Source of the DNA: Streptomyces asiaticus
GTDB lineage: Bacteria; Actinomycetota; Actinomycetes; Streptomycetales; Streptomycetaceae
Direction of reading: 5' to 3'
Assembly: GCF_018138715.1 (NCBI RefSeq)
Contig: NZ_JAGSHX010000006.1
Location: 5,642,001-5,706,000, forward strand
Length of the DNA: 64,000 nt
This document shows, in pieces, positions 36,907 to 45,959 of this stretch. Made by a program: the position numbers and the translations under genes. Within the stretch, counting starts at the first letter, position 1. Each line of letters begins with the position of its first letter. Under the pieces are notes generated by a model. The model saw only the letters and a program-made list of their open reading frames with translations, did no database searches and was not told the origin of the DNA.

Positions 36907-37548
36907 TCATCGCTCGTCCCCCTGGGCCGGCCCTGGCTGGAGAATGACGTCGCGATGCCCGCCGTCAGTCATGTTGCGGTGCGGAGCCAGTAGCCATGCC
37001 CAGCCCGCATACTCTTTCTCTTCGATCGCGACCTGTTGGAAGCGATTGACGGGGAGTCCTGGCAGGCCCGACAGGACCACGTCTTGATACAGGCTGTCCG
37101 AAACCGCCAAGGCCAGCGGTGAATCCGGCGACTCGACCAGCATGTTTCTGAGCGGCTTCGAATTCACTAGCCGTGCTACCGAAATTACCGCCCGGCCGAC
37201 ATAGCCATTCGCTGCGTGCCGGACCACGCCGGTGTCGAAAGCCGCCCGTAGCTGAATCTGTGCAGCTTCTTTGAGGGGCTCATTGACCCATTCGACGGCT
37301 TCCATCAGTCCAAGCGTCAATCGGGCCAGGGTCATGGGGAGCGGTAGGCTCGGGTGGGCAAGCAGTAGGCATCCATCGCCTTGACCCTGCTTTGAAAGAT
37401 CCCGCTCTTCCAGTCCGGCGCTTTCCCGCATTCTTTCGAGAGCTTCAGCAAGCCACCCTTGGACCCGCGACTGTTCGGGCAATGATCGCTTTCCGTATCC
37501 CTGTACATCCACGAACAGGCATAACCGACTCAGGTTGTCGAATTCCAT
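36907..37548 (-). CDS. Stand-alone nucleotidyl-cyclase-like domain protein
   Basis: 213 residues. The order of motifs follows class III nucleotidyl cyclases: Asp14 in LFVDVQGYGKRS, Asp58 in SKQGQGDGCLL (the two metal-Asp positions), FDTGVVRHAANGYVGRAVIS and Arg126 in VARL. The Asn of the GxxVNxAAR motif is Ile122 here, so activity may be lost or altered. The C-terminus (SPLALAVSDSLYQDVVL, then FQQVAIEEKEYAGWAWL) is shared with a common but uncharacterised Streptomyces family often linked to conflict-type modules. Local base composition is visibly less GC-rich than the neighbours, suggesting transfer. Confidence 0.6.
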   Translation of the reverse strand: MEFDNLSRLCLFVDVQGYGKRSLPEQSRVQGWLAEALERMRESAGLEERDLSKQGQGDGCLLLAHPSLPLPMTLARLTLGLMEAVEWVNEPLKEAAQIQLRAAFDTGVVRHAANGYVGRAVISVARLVNSKPLRNMLVESPDSPLALAVSDSLYQDVVLSGLPGLPVNRFQQVAIEEKEYAGWAWLLAPHRNMTDGGHRDVILQPGPAQGDER

Positions 37549-37885
37549 AGTATTCCCCCGCTTTCACGCCTGCGTTTCAGGGCGATGTGAGAGTCGTTGC
37601 GATCTTGGCAAGTGCCCTGTGTCGGAATCGGGCGTCACTCGCTGAGTGAAGCGATCCCCCGGTACGAGCATGTCCGGCCGCTGCCCCTTCCATGCCCCCA
37701 ACGGGGTTGGACACCCTTGCGAGGGCGATCAAGCGGCGTGCGGCACGAAGGAGACGCGGGCTCCCGCGGTGTCGGTCGATATGTCCGGTGTGGCGTCGAG
37801 CCCCTGCCGAGGTGCGCAGGAAGGGGAGGGGCGACCTGCGTCTCGTGGGCGAACCCCGGTCGCGGCTCCTGGGCTCCCGGACGAC
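37549..37885. other. Intergenic region, nothing recognised
   Basis: 337 bp between two minus-strand genes. Several short open frames exist but none looks like a protein, and no hairpin or repeat stands out. Confidence 0.5.
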
Positions 37886-38224
37886 TCACACCTTGCCGCC
37901 GAAGAAGACCTGCACCTCCCGGATGAGACCGTCCCGCACGGTGATCGCCTCGACATTGCGGTGCCGGTCGCCCGTCGTGAGCTCGTACTCGTAGTGAACG
38001 AGAACGAGTTCCTGATCTGCGGGCGTGACGTGGAGCAACCGCTGTTCCTTGAGTCGGCCGGCGGTGGGAAAGCACTTCTCGAAGAACGTTGCCTTGTCGA
38101 TGTGGTCGTCCTGGGGGCTGGTGAACGTGAAGTCGTCGGCGTAAAGGGGGAGGGCCGCCTCGCGGTCCTGTGACCGGTAATAACGGAACGCCGCCTCAAC
38201 GACGCTTGTCGGGCCTTCGTTCAT
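37886..38224 (-). CDS. SnoaL/NTF2-like protein
   Basis: 112 residues from ATG 38224. Features: VVEAAFRYYRSQDREAALPL, YADDFTFTSPQDDHIDKATF and a C-terminal AITVRDGLIREVQVFFGG. It belongs to the SnoaL-like group of small enzymes or binding proteins. Same strand as the cyclase-like gene but 337 bp away, so not clearly one operon. Confidence 0.85.
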   Translation of the reverse strand: MNEGPTSVVEAAFRYYRSQDREAALPLYADDFTFTSPQDDHIDKATFFEKCFPTAGRLKEQRLLHVTPADQELVLVHYEYELTTGDRHRNVEAITVRDGLIREVQVFFGGKV

Positions 38225-38309
38225 TCGACCTCCAAGATCGGACGGTTGGCTCCACCCTGCCAGGGCCGGACCACAGCAGCAATCGTGGAACTCCGGCTCA
38301 CTGGTCCGT

Positions 38310-39083
38310 TCAGTCTTTCAGGATGCCGGCTGAGCGGGCGGAGTCGAGCCACAGCGGGAATTCATGGAGTAGCTGATCGTAGAGGGCGGCGTCGGAGAGG
38401 GCCTTCGGTGTCGGTCCGGCGGCGAAGAAGCCGGCGTTGTCGACGACGCGCCGGTTCGGCACCGGCAGGTCGTCGAGCCTGTGCAGGAAGCGGAATTCGT
38501 CGTCGCCGAACCCGATGAACTGCCAGAAGATGGGCAGCCTCGCGGCCGCGCACAGCACATGCTCTGCCGCCGCCTTGGAGGTGGGGGAGCCGTCGGTCTG
38601 GAAGACGACGAATGCCGGGTCGTCGGCCCCGGATGTCTGGTAGTGGTCGATGACGGCCTGCATGGCGACGTGGTAGTTGGTACGGCCCATGTGGCCCATC
38701 GAGTCGTGCAGGGGGTTGATCCGGTCCTGGTAGGCGTCGAGGCTGATCTCGGCGGTTCCGTCGATGTCCGTGGAGAAGAAGACGACCGGCACGACTCCGT
38801 CGTCATCGAGGTTCGCCGCGAGGGCGAGTGTCTGTTCCGCCAAGTGCTGCACGGAGCCGTTGCGGTAGTACCGGCGCATGCTTCCGGAGCGGTCCAGCAC
38901 CAGGTACACCGCGGCCCGTTGCCCACCGGCATCGTGCTTGGCCAAGGAGACCGCAGCGGTCTTGTAGAGGCTGACCAGCCCTGGAGCCTGGGCGGCGACC
39001 TTTTCCAGACTGATCGCGGGAGCCGGTGCCTTGGGGCGTTTGCGGTAGTCGATTTTTGGACGCTTGATGTAATCGATAGCCAT
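38310..39083 (-). CDS. VWA-domain protein (TerF/TerY-like)
   Basis: 257 residues from ATG 39083. The N-terminus repeats a short motif (IDYIKRPKIDYRKRPKAPAP). The VWA domain has a full MIDAS metal site: Asp64-x-Ser66-x-Ser68 (DRSGSMR), Thr135 (MGRTNYH) and Asp164 (FQTDGSP). Such domains occur in tellurium/stress-resistance gene sets and bind partner proteins through a divalent cation. No terD-like gene is present. A 52-bp relic of a second copy lies at 31474-31525. Confidence 0.88.
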   Translation of the reverse strand: MAIDYIKRPKIDYRKRPKAPAPAISLEKVAAQAPGLVSLYKTAAVSLAKHDAGGQRAAVYLVLDRSGSMRRYYRNGSVQHLAEQTLALAANLDDDGVVPVVFFSTDIDGTAEISLDAYQDRINPLHDSMGHMGRTNYHVAMQAVIDHYQTSGADDPAFVVFQTDGSPTSKAAAEHVLCAAARLPIFWQFIGFGDDEFRFLHRLDDLPVPNRRVVDNAGFFAAGPTPKALSDAALYDQLLHEFPLWLDSARSAGILKD

Positions 39084-39515
39084 AGCCGGTGATTGTCCTC
39101 CAACTGATGAAATGCGTCTCGCTCTTGGCGAATGCCTCTCGGGGTCGTACCTCGACGGTGATGAAGGGCGGTCGCGAGCAACCCACGCTGGGCACACTCG
39201 GTGCGGGCTGATCAACGCTCAGTGGGCTTGCGGCGCTGGGTGCGCCCCGTTGGCCGCCCCGCGCCGACGGAGGTGCTGCCCCATATGGCCACCCGCCCCC
39301 GGCCGGGCACAGCCGAATGGGACGCCTACTTGGCAGCGGGCAGCGCCAAGCAAGCGCGCAAACGCGCCGGGCGGGGAGATCACGCCCTGAACTGCCTGGC
39401 AGGCCATCGCAGCCAGGACCTGTCCGGCGGACGGCCCCCGGAAGACCGCAGCCTTCAGCGATCAGTCGCACCGGCCGGACAGGGATCTCACCGTCCGGGC
39501 GGGTGGACAGTGCGA
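39084..39515. other. Intergenic region, no clear gene
   Basis: 432 bp between two minus-strand genes. A plus-strand frame from ATG 39284 begins protein-like (MATRPRPGTAEWDAYLAAGS, then AKQARKRAGRGD) but soon becomes unconvincing; it may be a small remnant. Confidence 0.4.
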
Positions 39516-40388
39516 TCAGAAGACGGGCGCGGATGTGCTGTCGACGTCGGGCGCCATAAGGCGCCTCAACTTGGCCTCATCCGCACTGCCGGGCACGGCA
39601 GTCAAGATCACGATCTTGAAGTCGGAATCACCGTCGGTCAGGACATCGCAGTCCACGTCGACGGGGCCGACCTCGGGATGCTCGACCGTCTTGCGGTCCT
39701 CGCGATGCGCGGCCACCGTGCCGCTCGCCCACAGCCGGGCGAATGTCGGGTTGCCCGTGGTGAGCACCTGGATCAGTTCCGCCAGGCGCGCGTCATGGGG
39801 GAAGCGGCCGGTGGCGCGGCGGAGGTCGGACACGATGGCGAGATCCGAGTCGTCGCTGTTCCGCGCGATGACCGGCCACGCGGCGATGCGTACGGGGTCG
39901 GAGCCGATCGGGAACCTCTCGCGGGCGAAGTTGCGCAGTGCCGGTGGCGACGCCGACGGGTCGCCGAGAAGTGCCGCCCATCCGGCGTTCCACCAGATCA
40001 TCTGCCAGTCCGCGGCGAATACGGCGACCGCGACGTCTCCGAGACGGTGCAGTACGCGGTGAACGCCCGGCGGGATGCGATCCGGGATCCGCTCGTCGTT
40101 CGGAGGGGCCAGCCCGGCCATGCGGTAGAGGTGGTCACGCTCGGCGTCGGTCAGTCGCAGGGCGCGCGTCAGGGACGCGACGACCTGGGCCGAAGGTGCC
40201 GTGGCCCGCCCCTGCTCCAGGCGCACCACATAGTCGACGGAGACACCGGCGCGTTCGGCGAGTTCCTCACGGCGCAGCCCGGCCGCGCGACGTGCCCGGC
40301 CTGTCGGCAGCCCCACGGCGGAGGGAGACAGCCGCTCCCGCCAGGCGCGGATCGTCGCGCCCAGCCCGACTCCCTCGTTCGTCGCCAT
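39516..40388 (-). CDS. XRE-family regulator with MmyB-like ligand-binding domain
   Basis: 290 residues from ATG 40388. HTH at about residues 35-80 (RREELAERAGVSVDYVVRLE, QGRATAPSAQVVASLTRALR), then the MmyB-like PAS-type domain (AVFAADWQMIWWNAGWAALL). Regulators of this type often control a divergent short-chain dehydrogenase, and exactly that arrangement is present here with 99 bp between the starts. Confidence 0.92.
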   Translation of the reverse strand: MATNEGVGLGATIRAWRERLSPSAVGLPTGRARRAAGLRREELAERAGVSVDYVVRLEQGRATAPSAQVVASLTRALRLTDAERDHLYRMAGLAPPNDERIPDRIPPGVHRVLHRLGDVAVAVFAADWQMIWWNAGWAALLGDPSASPPALRNFARERFPIGSDPVRIAAWPVIARNSDDSDLAIVSDLRRATGRFPHDARLAELIQVLTTGNPTFARLWASGTVAAHREDRKTVEHPEVGPVDVDCDVLTDGDSDFKIVILTAVPGSADEAKLRRLMAPDVDSTSAPVF

Positions 40389-40487
40389 ACCGGCCATCCT
40401 GCCCCTTCCCGCCCCCATTCTGGTACTGCCGTTCCTACGGTCGAAGCGTCCCTGGTACGGCCTCGGCGCCGCGCGGACGATCGATCC

Positions 40488-41186
40488 ATGACCACTACGT
40501 TCATCACCGGAGCCAACAAGGGGCTCGGCCACGAGACCGCCCGCCGCCTCATCGCACTCGGTCACACCGTGATCGTCGGGGCCCGCGATCCGGAGCGGGG
40601 CGCGGCAGCCGCCGCCACGCTGGGTGCGCGATTCGTCCGTATCGATGTCACCGACGACGCCTCCGTCACCGCCGCGGCGGCCGACGTCGCCGCGCACGAA
40701 GGCGCGATCGACGTCCTGATCAACAACGCCGGGGTGCACGGCCCGCATGGCGATCCCGGTGACCTGACCGGCGCGGACGCTCTGAGCGTCTTCGACGTCA
40801 ACCTGTTCGGGGTGGTGCGGACGACCACCGCCTTCCTGCCGCTGCTGCGCCGCTCGCCGGACCCGGTCATCATCAACGTCAGCAGCGGGATGGGGTCGCT
40901 CGCCATCACCCACGATCCGTCCCGGGTCGAGTCCTCGGTGGTCGCGCCCCTCTACACCGCCTCGAAGGCGGCCCTCACCATGCTGACCACCCAGTACGCC
41001 AAGGGGCTGAAGGACATTCGCGTCAACGCCGCCGATCCCGGCTACACGGCAACCGATCTCAACGGCCGCACCGGCCCCCAGACCGTCACCGAGGGCACCG
41101 ACGCGATCGTCCGCCTCGCGACCGAAGGGCCCGGCGCCGGATCGGGACGCTTCATCGACCGCACCGGTCCGATCGGCTGGTCCTGA
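40488..41186 (+). CDS. Short-chain dehydrogenase/reductase
   Basis: 232 residues from ATG 40488. Cofactor motif TGANKGLG, NNAG (LINNAGVHG), catalytic Ser in INVSSGMGS and YxxxK in YTASKAALT. The downstream NAADPGYTATDL motif is typical of NADP-dependent carbonyl reductase-like SDRs. Probably regulated by the divergent MmyB-type XRE protein. Confidence 0.93.
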   Translation: MTTTFITGANKGLGHETARRLIALGHTVIVGARDPERGAAAAATLGARFVRIDVTDDASVTAAAADVAAHEGAIDVLINNAGVHGPHGDPGDLTGADALSVFDVNLFGVVRTTTAFLPLLRRSPDPVIINVSSGMGSLAITHDPSRVESSVVAPLYTASKAALTMLTTQYAKGLKDIRVNAADPGYTATDLNGRTGPQTVTEGTDAIVRLATEGPGAGSGRFIDRTGPIGWS

Positions 41187-41232
41187 TCGGCCTGCCCATC
41201 GGCCGCGGTCGGCTGTTCGGCGAACCGGCCGG

Positions 41233-41826
41233 TCATCCCCGCAGGTGGGCAAGAAGGCCGTCCGCGGTGGGATAGGGACGCTCCTGGGGCAGCAGTCGGG
41301 CGGCGGAGTCCAGGTCACCACCGCTGACGAGGGAGTGGATCTCGCGGGCGAGCGGGGTTACGTCGCGGATGGCGACCGTCCACTCGTCCGCGTAGCGTCG
41401 TACGGCCTCACCGGAGAGACCGAGTTGCAGGGAGCGGTACGGCAGGGGCCGTAGGCGCAGGTCGCGCTCGGGATCCCACTGCACGCGAGCGGGCGCATGC
41501 TTCAACTGACGCTGCCAGGTGGCCTGGTCGGGGTGTACCCCGCGCACGTAGCTCGACAGAATCGCGTGGCGCAGCGCCCACTCGAAGCCGTCACGGCTGA
41601 TCTCGACGGCCAGGACGGTCTCCTGCCCCGCTTTCGAGCCCCAGCCGCAGCGGTACATCATCCACAGGAACGACGGCTTGATCCACGTCATCCTGTCCCG
41701 CTTCCACCGGGCCGGGAAACGGCCCTCGCGGACCGCGGGCAGGCCGATTTCGGGGGAGTACGCCTGGTAGACGGTGATCGTGGATTCCGAATGGACGGCA
41801 CGGATCCCGCGTCGCGGATCTTCCAT
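41233..41826 (-). CDS. DUF4291 protein
   Basis: 197 residues from ATG 41826 (MEDPRRGIRAVHSESTITVY). Family hallmarks are QAYSPEIGLPAVREGRF, RMTWIKPSFLWMMYRCGW and the SLQLGLSGEAVRRYADEW segment. Function unknown. It is 226 bp downstream of the cobalamin-binding gene on the same strand. The frame is open further upstream without protein-like sequence. Confidence 0.88.
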   Translation of the reverse strand: MEDPRRGIRAVHSESTITVYQAYSPEIGLPAVREGRFPARWKRDRMTWIKPSFLWMMYRCGWGSKAGQETVLAVEISRDGFEWALRHAILSSYVRGVHPDQATWQRQLKHAPARVQWDPERDLRLRPLPYRSLQLGLSGEAVRRYADEWTVAIRDVTPLAREIHSLVSGGDLDSAARLLPQERPYPTADGLLAHLRG

Positions 41827-42052
41827 GGTGTACAGCGTGGGGTCGGCCGGGTCAGGTGGCCACTGAATTTCGGCGGCCGACCCCTGGGCTCGCACAGCCA
41901 CTTGTCCGCGGCCTCCGCTCCCGGCGCGCTTGAGCTCGGGTGTCAGGCTCCGCGCCCACTCGCCTCCCGGGACGCCGCATGGATCACCGGCGATGTCGTC
42001 TTCGCCGCCAGCGGGTTGCGCTGACCCGCCCCTCTCGCAGCGCCCCACCCGT

Positions 42053-43165
42053 TCATGCGCGACGGCGGGAGTCCGTCTCCCGCGCGGCGAGGCACCGGCG
42101 CCCCGCCGAGAGTGTGTCGAGGGCCCGGGGTGACCCGCGCAGGTGGTCGGCCAGGGCATCCGTCATCGCGAGGAGGCAGCGGGGCTCCACCGAGCGGGCG
42201 GAGAGGTATGCCGCGGCGAAGGCGAGCTGACCGGTGAATACGCGTGCGTCGTCGACGAACACGGCCGCGGCCAGGGAATCCAGCAACCGGCCGAGAAAGT
42301 CGGTGCCCTCCTCGTGTTCCCTGCCTGAGCCGTCCGGGCTGCCCGAGCCGCCCGAGCCGCCCGAACCGTCCGGGCCGTCCGAGCGGGTCCGCAAGCCCGG
42401 GAACACGTCACGCAGCGCATGGGCCAAGTGCGCCAGCAGCTCGGGGCGTCGTCTGACGAGTGCCGCGTACTCCTCCACGGCATCGGCCTGGACCGAGGAC
42501 TCCCCACAGAACACCGGTGGCCAGCGGCGAAGCAGCGCTTCCGCCGCGGCGCGGGCGTCTGCCGCGTACAGGTCCGCGCCCAGCGCGTACGCCCATGTGC
42601 CCTCGGGGCCGAACCCCCGGCCGCCCGCCATGACAGGGACACCGGCGCATCTGCACGTCTCGATCTGCCGGTGTGCGAGCGGAAGGTTGAAGGTCAGCGT
42701 GCACGAGAGAGCGACGATGTCGGGGCCGCTCTGATGGACGTCCGAGAGGAGCTCGGGCGGGGAGATCGAGCCGCCGAGCGAACGCACTTGGAAGCCGCGC
42801 AGACGCAGCACCTCGGCGAGGATGTGGGAGGGCAGAACGTGCCATTCGCCGTCGCTGCACGCCACCAGCACATGGCGCGGTGGGCCGGCCCCGGCAGGGG
42901 GGTGGGCGGCGGATGCGACGGCGTCCACCGTCAACCTGCTGACGTGGGTGGCCGAGTGTTCCCGCGCCACCGTCCACTCGCCGGACTCCCACCTCTCACC
43001 GACCCTCACCTGGGCGGGCGCGACGAGTCCGAGCAGTACGTCCTCCGCGCTCACGCCGCTCGTCACCAGGCCGACGGCCAGCTCCAGCGCTCCGCCCTCG
43101 TCCGCATCGGCCAGGCAGGCGTCGAAGTCGGCCCGGACGGCGTCGGTGATCCCGGTGGCGTTCAT
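42053..43165 (-). CDS. Cobalamin-binding sensor protein, CarH-like without DNA-binding domain
   Basis: 370 residues from ATG 43165, which overlaps the PP2C stop (ATGA). Residues 10-85 are the helical B12-binding-2 domain with Trp59, Glu69 and His70 (WESGEWTVAREH), the W-x9-EH signature that holds adenosylcobalamin in CarH photoreceptors. Residues 97-215 are the Rossmann B12-binding domain with His109 in DGEWHVLP (ExHxxP rather than ExHxxG), the lower-ligand position, and AGGRGFG near the end. A Gly/Ser linker (262-281) leads to a helical C-terminal domain of about 85 residues that I do not recognise. No MerR HTH. A light or B12 sensor acting through the co-encoded phosphatase is inference. 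Confidence 0.85.
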   Translation of the reverse strand: MNATGITDAVRADFDACLADADEGGALELAVGLVTSGVSAEDVLLGLVAPAQVRVGERWESGEWTVAREHSATHVSRLTVDAVASAAHPPAGAGPPRHVLVACSDGEWHVLPSHILAEVLRLRGFQVRSLGGSISPPELLSDVHQSGPDIVALSCTLTFNLPLAHRQIETCRCAGVPVMAGGRGFGPEGTWAYALGADLYAADARAAAEALLRRWPPVFCGESSVQADAVEEYAALVRRRPELLAHLAHALRDVFPGLRTRSDGPDGSGGSGGSGSPDGSGREHEEGTDFLGRLLDSLAAAVFVDDARVFTGQLAFAAAYLSARSVEPRCLLAMTDALADHLRGSPRALDTLSAGRRCLAARETDSRRRA

Positions 43166-44604
43166 GGGCTCCCAGGCTCCCCGGTGCTCGCGCGCTCCCC
43201 GGCGCTCGCGGACCCGCCGGGCCCCTCGGGCCGACGGTGCGGTGGTGAGCCGCGGCGGGGAGGTGCCTGAAGCGTCAGGAGGGAGATGTCGTCGTGCGGG
43301 CGACCGGCGAGCCATTCGGTCGTGAGGAGCTCCAGCCGCTCGGCGACCGACGCTGCCTGCATGCCGACGCAGCCGGCCAGCGCGTCGACGAGGCGTTCGT
43401 CGCCGTATATCTCCCGTCCGCTCATCCCGCCTCGGGCCTCGGTGAGCCCGTCGCTGTAGAGAAGCACCAGCTCGCCGGGGGCGAGGCGGAACTCCCTACA
43501 GCCGAAACTGGGATCGGGCACCGCCCCGACGAGCATGCCCTCACAGACGATTTCCTCCACCTTTCCGTCGCCACGGAGTACGAGCGGGGAGAGGTGGCCG
43601 CCGCTGGCGATCTCCACCTTCACCGAGCCGTCGTCGCAGGGCCGGGCGGAGCCCGTGACCAGGGTCGTGAAGCGGCGGCCGGCGCTGATGACGAGGTCGT
43701 TGAGCAGCTGGAGGTCGCCCAGGGGGTCGGGACCCCTCTTGACCATGGCCAGGGTGCGCATGCTCTGCCGTACGTGCCCTGCCAGCACCGCGGCCTCCGC
43801 ACCCTTGCCGGACACATCGCCGAAGAAGAACGTGACGCCGCCCGCGGGGCAGGGGGCCACGTGGTAGTAGTCGCCGCTGATGCGCAGAGCCTCCGCGGCC
43901 GGCCGGTAGGCGGCGCCGAGCCAGAGGCCGTCGGCCACCGGCAGCGGCTCCGGAGCCATACTGGCCTGGAGGACGGCGATGGTGTGGGCCTGCTGCGAGT
44001 AGAGCGCCGCCGTCGCCAGCGCGAGTCCGGCCCTTTCGGCGAACTTGTGCGCCAGCTCGATGTCCGCGTCCTCGAAGCGGGCACGCTCCGGGCCGCGCAG
44101 CATGATCAGCGCACCGGCCGGTACGCCTCCCGCCGCGAGCTGGACCACCAGCGCCTCCTCGCTGTGAACGAGCTCACCGGGCAGGACATCGTCGAGCCCG
44201 GCCATCTCCTTGGGGCGTATGACGGCGGGGTGTGGCTGGAGTCCGTACAGCGCGTCCGCGACCTTGGGTATCCGCTCGAGTGCTTCGACCGCCACCTCCC
44301 CGGCGAACCGGGCATCGCCCGGACCCGCGCGGTGCCAGTGCGTACGTCGTCCGCTCGCGGGCAGGACGAGCACGGACGCGTCCGCCAGTTTCGGGATCAC
44401 CAGCTCCACGAGCGCACGGGCGGTACGGCCGTGGTGGAGCGAGGCGCCCAGGCGCCGGGTGGTCTCGTCCAGGAAGGCGGACCTGTCGCGCTCGTCGAGG
44501 AGCGCGGCCTCGATGAGACCCAGCAGCTCGCTCAGCTGCGCCGGGGCACGGCCCCATGCGCCTCTGCCCCTGCCCCCGCCCCTGCTGCCGCCGTTGTCCG
44601 TCAT
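43162..44604 (-). CDS. PP2C/SpoIIE-type serine phosphatase with GAF domain
   Basis: 480 residues from ATG 44604. A GAF-like region (about 55-195) precedes the RsbU/SpoIIE phosphatase domain (about 215-450) with FFFGDVSGKGAEAAVLAGHV, LLYSDGLTEARG and HDDISLLTL. In the first metal motif the usual GD(F/Y)YD reads GDYYHV, Asp to His. RsbU-type phosphatases dephosphorylate anti-anti-sigma factors. No STAS or anti-sigma gene is in the window, so the target is elsewhere. First gene of a two-gene operon with the cobalamin-binding protein. Confidence 0.9.
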   Translation of the reverse strand: MTDNGGSRGGGRGRGAWGRAPAQLSELLGLIEAALLDERDRSAFLDETTRRLGASLHHGRTARALVELVIPKLADASVLVLPASGRRTHWHRAGPGDARFAGEVAVEALERIPKVADALYGLQPHPAVIRPKEMAGLDDVLPGELVHSEEALVVQLAAGGVPAGALIMLRGPERARFEDADIELAHKFAERAGLALATAALYSQQAHTIAVLQASMAPEPLPVADGLWLGAAYRPAAEALRISGDYYHVAPCPAGGVTFFFGDVSGKGAEAAVLAGHVRQSMRTLAMVKRGPDPLGDLQLLNDLVISAGRRFTTLVTGSARPCDDGSVKVEIASGGHLSPLVLRGDGKVEEIVCEGMLVGAVPDPSFGCREFRLAPGELVLLYSDGLTEARGGMSGREIYGDERLVDALAGCVGMQAASVAERLELLTTEWLAGRPHDDISLLTLQAPPRRGSPPHRRPEGPGGSASAGERASTGEPGSP

Positions 44605-44648
44605 CGGCCACCGCCTCTTGCACGCTCCGCCGCTGCGCCCGTAATGCC

Positions 44649-44675
44649 CTATTATTCCCCTTCCATTCTGTTCAA
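44649..44675 (-). promoter_or_regulatory. Candidate promoter of the PP2C/B12 operon
   Basis: On the minus strand TTGAAC (44675-44670) followed 15 bp later by TAATAG (44654-44649), in an AT-rich patch 45 bp upstream of the PP2C start. The spacer is short for a vegetative promoter; TAGGGC at an 18-bp spacing is the alternative -10. Confidence 0.3.
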
Positions 44676-44760
44676 TCGGCGTGGTTGGTCGTGACCGGCG
44701 GTAGGAGCTGACGACAGGAGCGGATGTAGCGGCACGGCGTCGGTGACGCAGGATGCCTCC

Positions 44761-45168
44761 ATGATCGAAGGCATCCACACCGAGAACGCCCCGTTCGTAC
44801 GCTTCGCCGACGGCACCGCGCCCCCGTTGTCCCAGGCCATCAGGACCGGTGACCTGATCTTCACCTCCGGGCAGGGGCCACTCGACCCCGTGACGCACGA
44901 GATACCGACCGACTTCGACGACCAGGCGCGGCAGGTTCTGCGCAACCTCGTCGCGGTCTTCGTCGCGGTCGGCGGCAGCAAGGACCTGATCGTCAAGTGC
45001 ACCTGCTATCTCAGCGACCGCAGCCACTTCACCGCCTTCAACCGTGTGTACGCGGAGTTCTTCGCGGAGTGCTCTCCGCTGCCCGCCCGCACCACGGTGG
45101 TCACGCAGCTCGTGCGCGACGGAGTGCTCGTCGAGATCGACGGTGTCGGCCGTACCGACCACCAGTGA
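44761..45168 (+). CDS. RidA/YjgF family protein
   Basis: 135 residues from ATG 44761; GTG 44743 adds six. The family's core is present (GDLIFTSGQGPLDPVTHEIP, QARQVLRNLVAVFVAVGGSK, and PARTTVVTQL with the conserved Arg that binds the substrate carboxylate). RidA proteins hydrolyse reactive enamine/imine intermediates made by PLP enzymes such as threonine dehydratase, which is encoded 5 kb away. Divergent from the PP2C operon and convergent with msrA. Confidence 0.92.
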   Translation: MIEGIHTENAPFVRFADGTAPPLSQAIRTGDLIFTSGQGPLDPVTHEIPTDFDDQARQVLRNLVAVFVAVGGSKDLIVKCTCYLSDRSHFTAFNRVYAEFFAECSPLPARTTVVTQLVRDGVLVEIDGVGRTDHQ

Positions 45169-45171
45169 CCG

Positions 45172-45831
45172 CTAGCCGTCCGCCGGTGCCACGCCGATAG
45201 GGCAGGAGACGCCCGTGCCGCCGATGCCGCAGTAGCCGTTTTTGTTGCGGTCAAGATACTGCTGGTGGTAGGGCTCGGCCGGGTAGAAGGGGCCCGCGGG
45301 GAGGATTTCGGTGGTGATCTCGCCGTAGCCGGAGCCCGTCAGGACGGACTGGTAGGCGGCGCGGGAGGACTCGGCCTCGGACTGCTGCTCGGGGGAGTGG
45401 GCGTAGATCGCCGAGCGGTACTGGGTGCCGACGTCGTTGCCCTGGCGGAAGCCCTGGGTGGGGTCGTGGGACTCCCAGAAGACTTTCAGGAGGGCGGCGT
45501 AGGAGGTGATCTTCGGGTCGAAGACGACGCGGACGGCCTCGGTGTGGCCGGTGAGGCCGCTACAGACCTCCTCGTAGGTGGGGTTCTCGGTGTGGCCGCC
45601 CTGGTAGCCGACGAGCGTGGTCCACACGCCCGGGGCCTGCCAGAACTTCCGCTCCGCGCCCCAGAAGCAGCCCAGGCCGAAGTCGGCGACGACCAGGCCC
45701 TCCGGGTACGGGCCGGTCAGGGGGTTGCCGAGGACCGTGTGGCGGTCGGGCACGGGGTAGCCCGGTTCGGGGCGGCCCTTCAGCGCCTCCTCGGCGGTGG
45801 GGAGGTGGTTCCTGTGGCGGCTGAACAGCAT
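45172..45831 (-). CDS. msrA: Peptide methionine sulfoxide reductase A
   Basis: 219 residues. The catalytic motif is GCFWG (Cys55), and resolving Cys residues lie in the tail ([15 protein letters not shown], Cys201 and Cys210). The central region ([24 protein letters not shown]-like [13 protein letters not shown]) is typical. It repairs the S form of oxidised methionine in proteins using thioredoxin. The extended N-terminus [20 protein letters not shown] is usual in actinomycetes. Confidence 0.96.
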   Translation of the reverse strand: MLFSRHRNHLPTAEEALKGRPEPGYPVPDRHTVLGNPLTGPYPEGLVVADFGLGCFWGAERKFWQAPGVWTTLVGYQGGHTENPTYEEVCSGLTGHTEAVRVVFDPKITSYAALLKVFWESHDPTQGFRQGNDVGTQYRSAIYAHSPEQQSEAESSRAAYQSVLTGSGYGEITTEILPAGPFYPAEPYHQQYLDRNKNGYCGIGGTGVSCPIGVAPADG

Positions 45832-45959
45832 CTGCGGGCTCCTCGCGGGACGGGTACGGCGGCTGCCACGTTCGCGCGGCGTGCTGTCACTTCAACGGGT
45901 ACGGGGTTACGGGAATTCCGGGGCCCCTACGGCCCCTCTCACCGTCATCGCGGCCACCG

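Noticed and set aside
37549..37885. Possible tRNA or small RNA in the gap
   Set aside because: No T-loop GGTTCRA-type sequence with matching acceptor stem could be found.
39201..41186. A 661-codon plus-strand frame
   Set aside because: The real gene is the SDR from ATG 40488; the upstream part runs antisense to the XRE regulator and is not protein-like.
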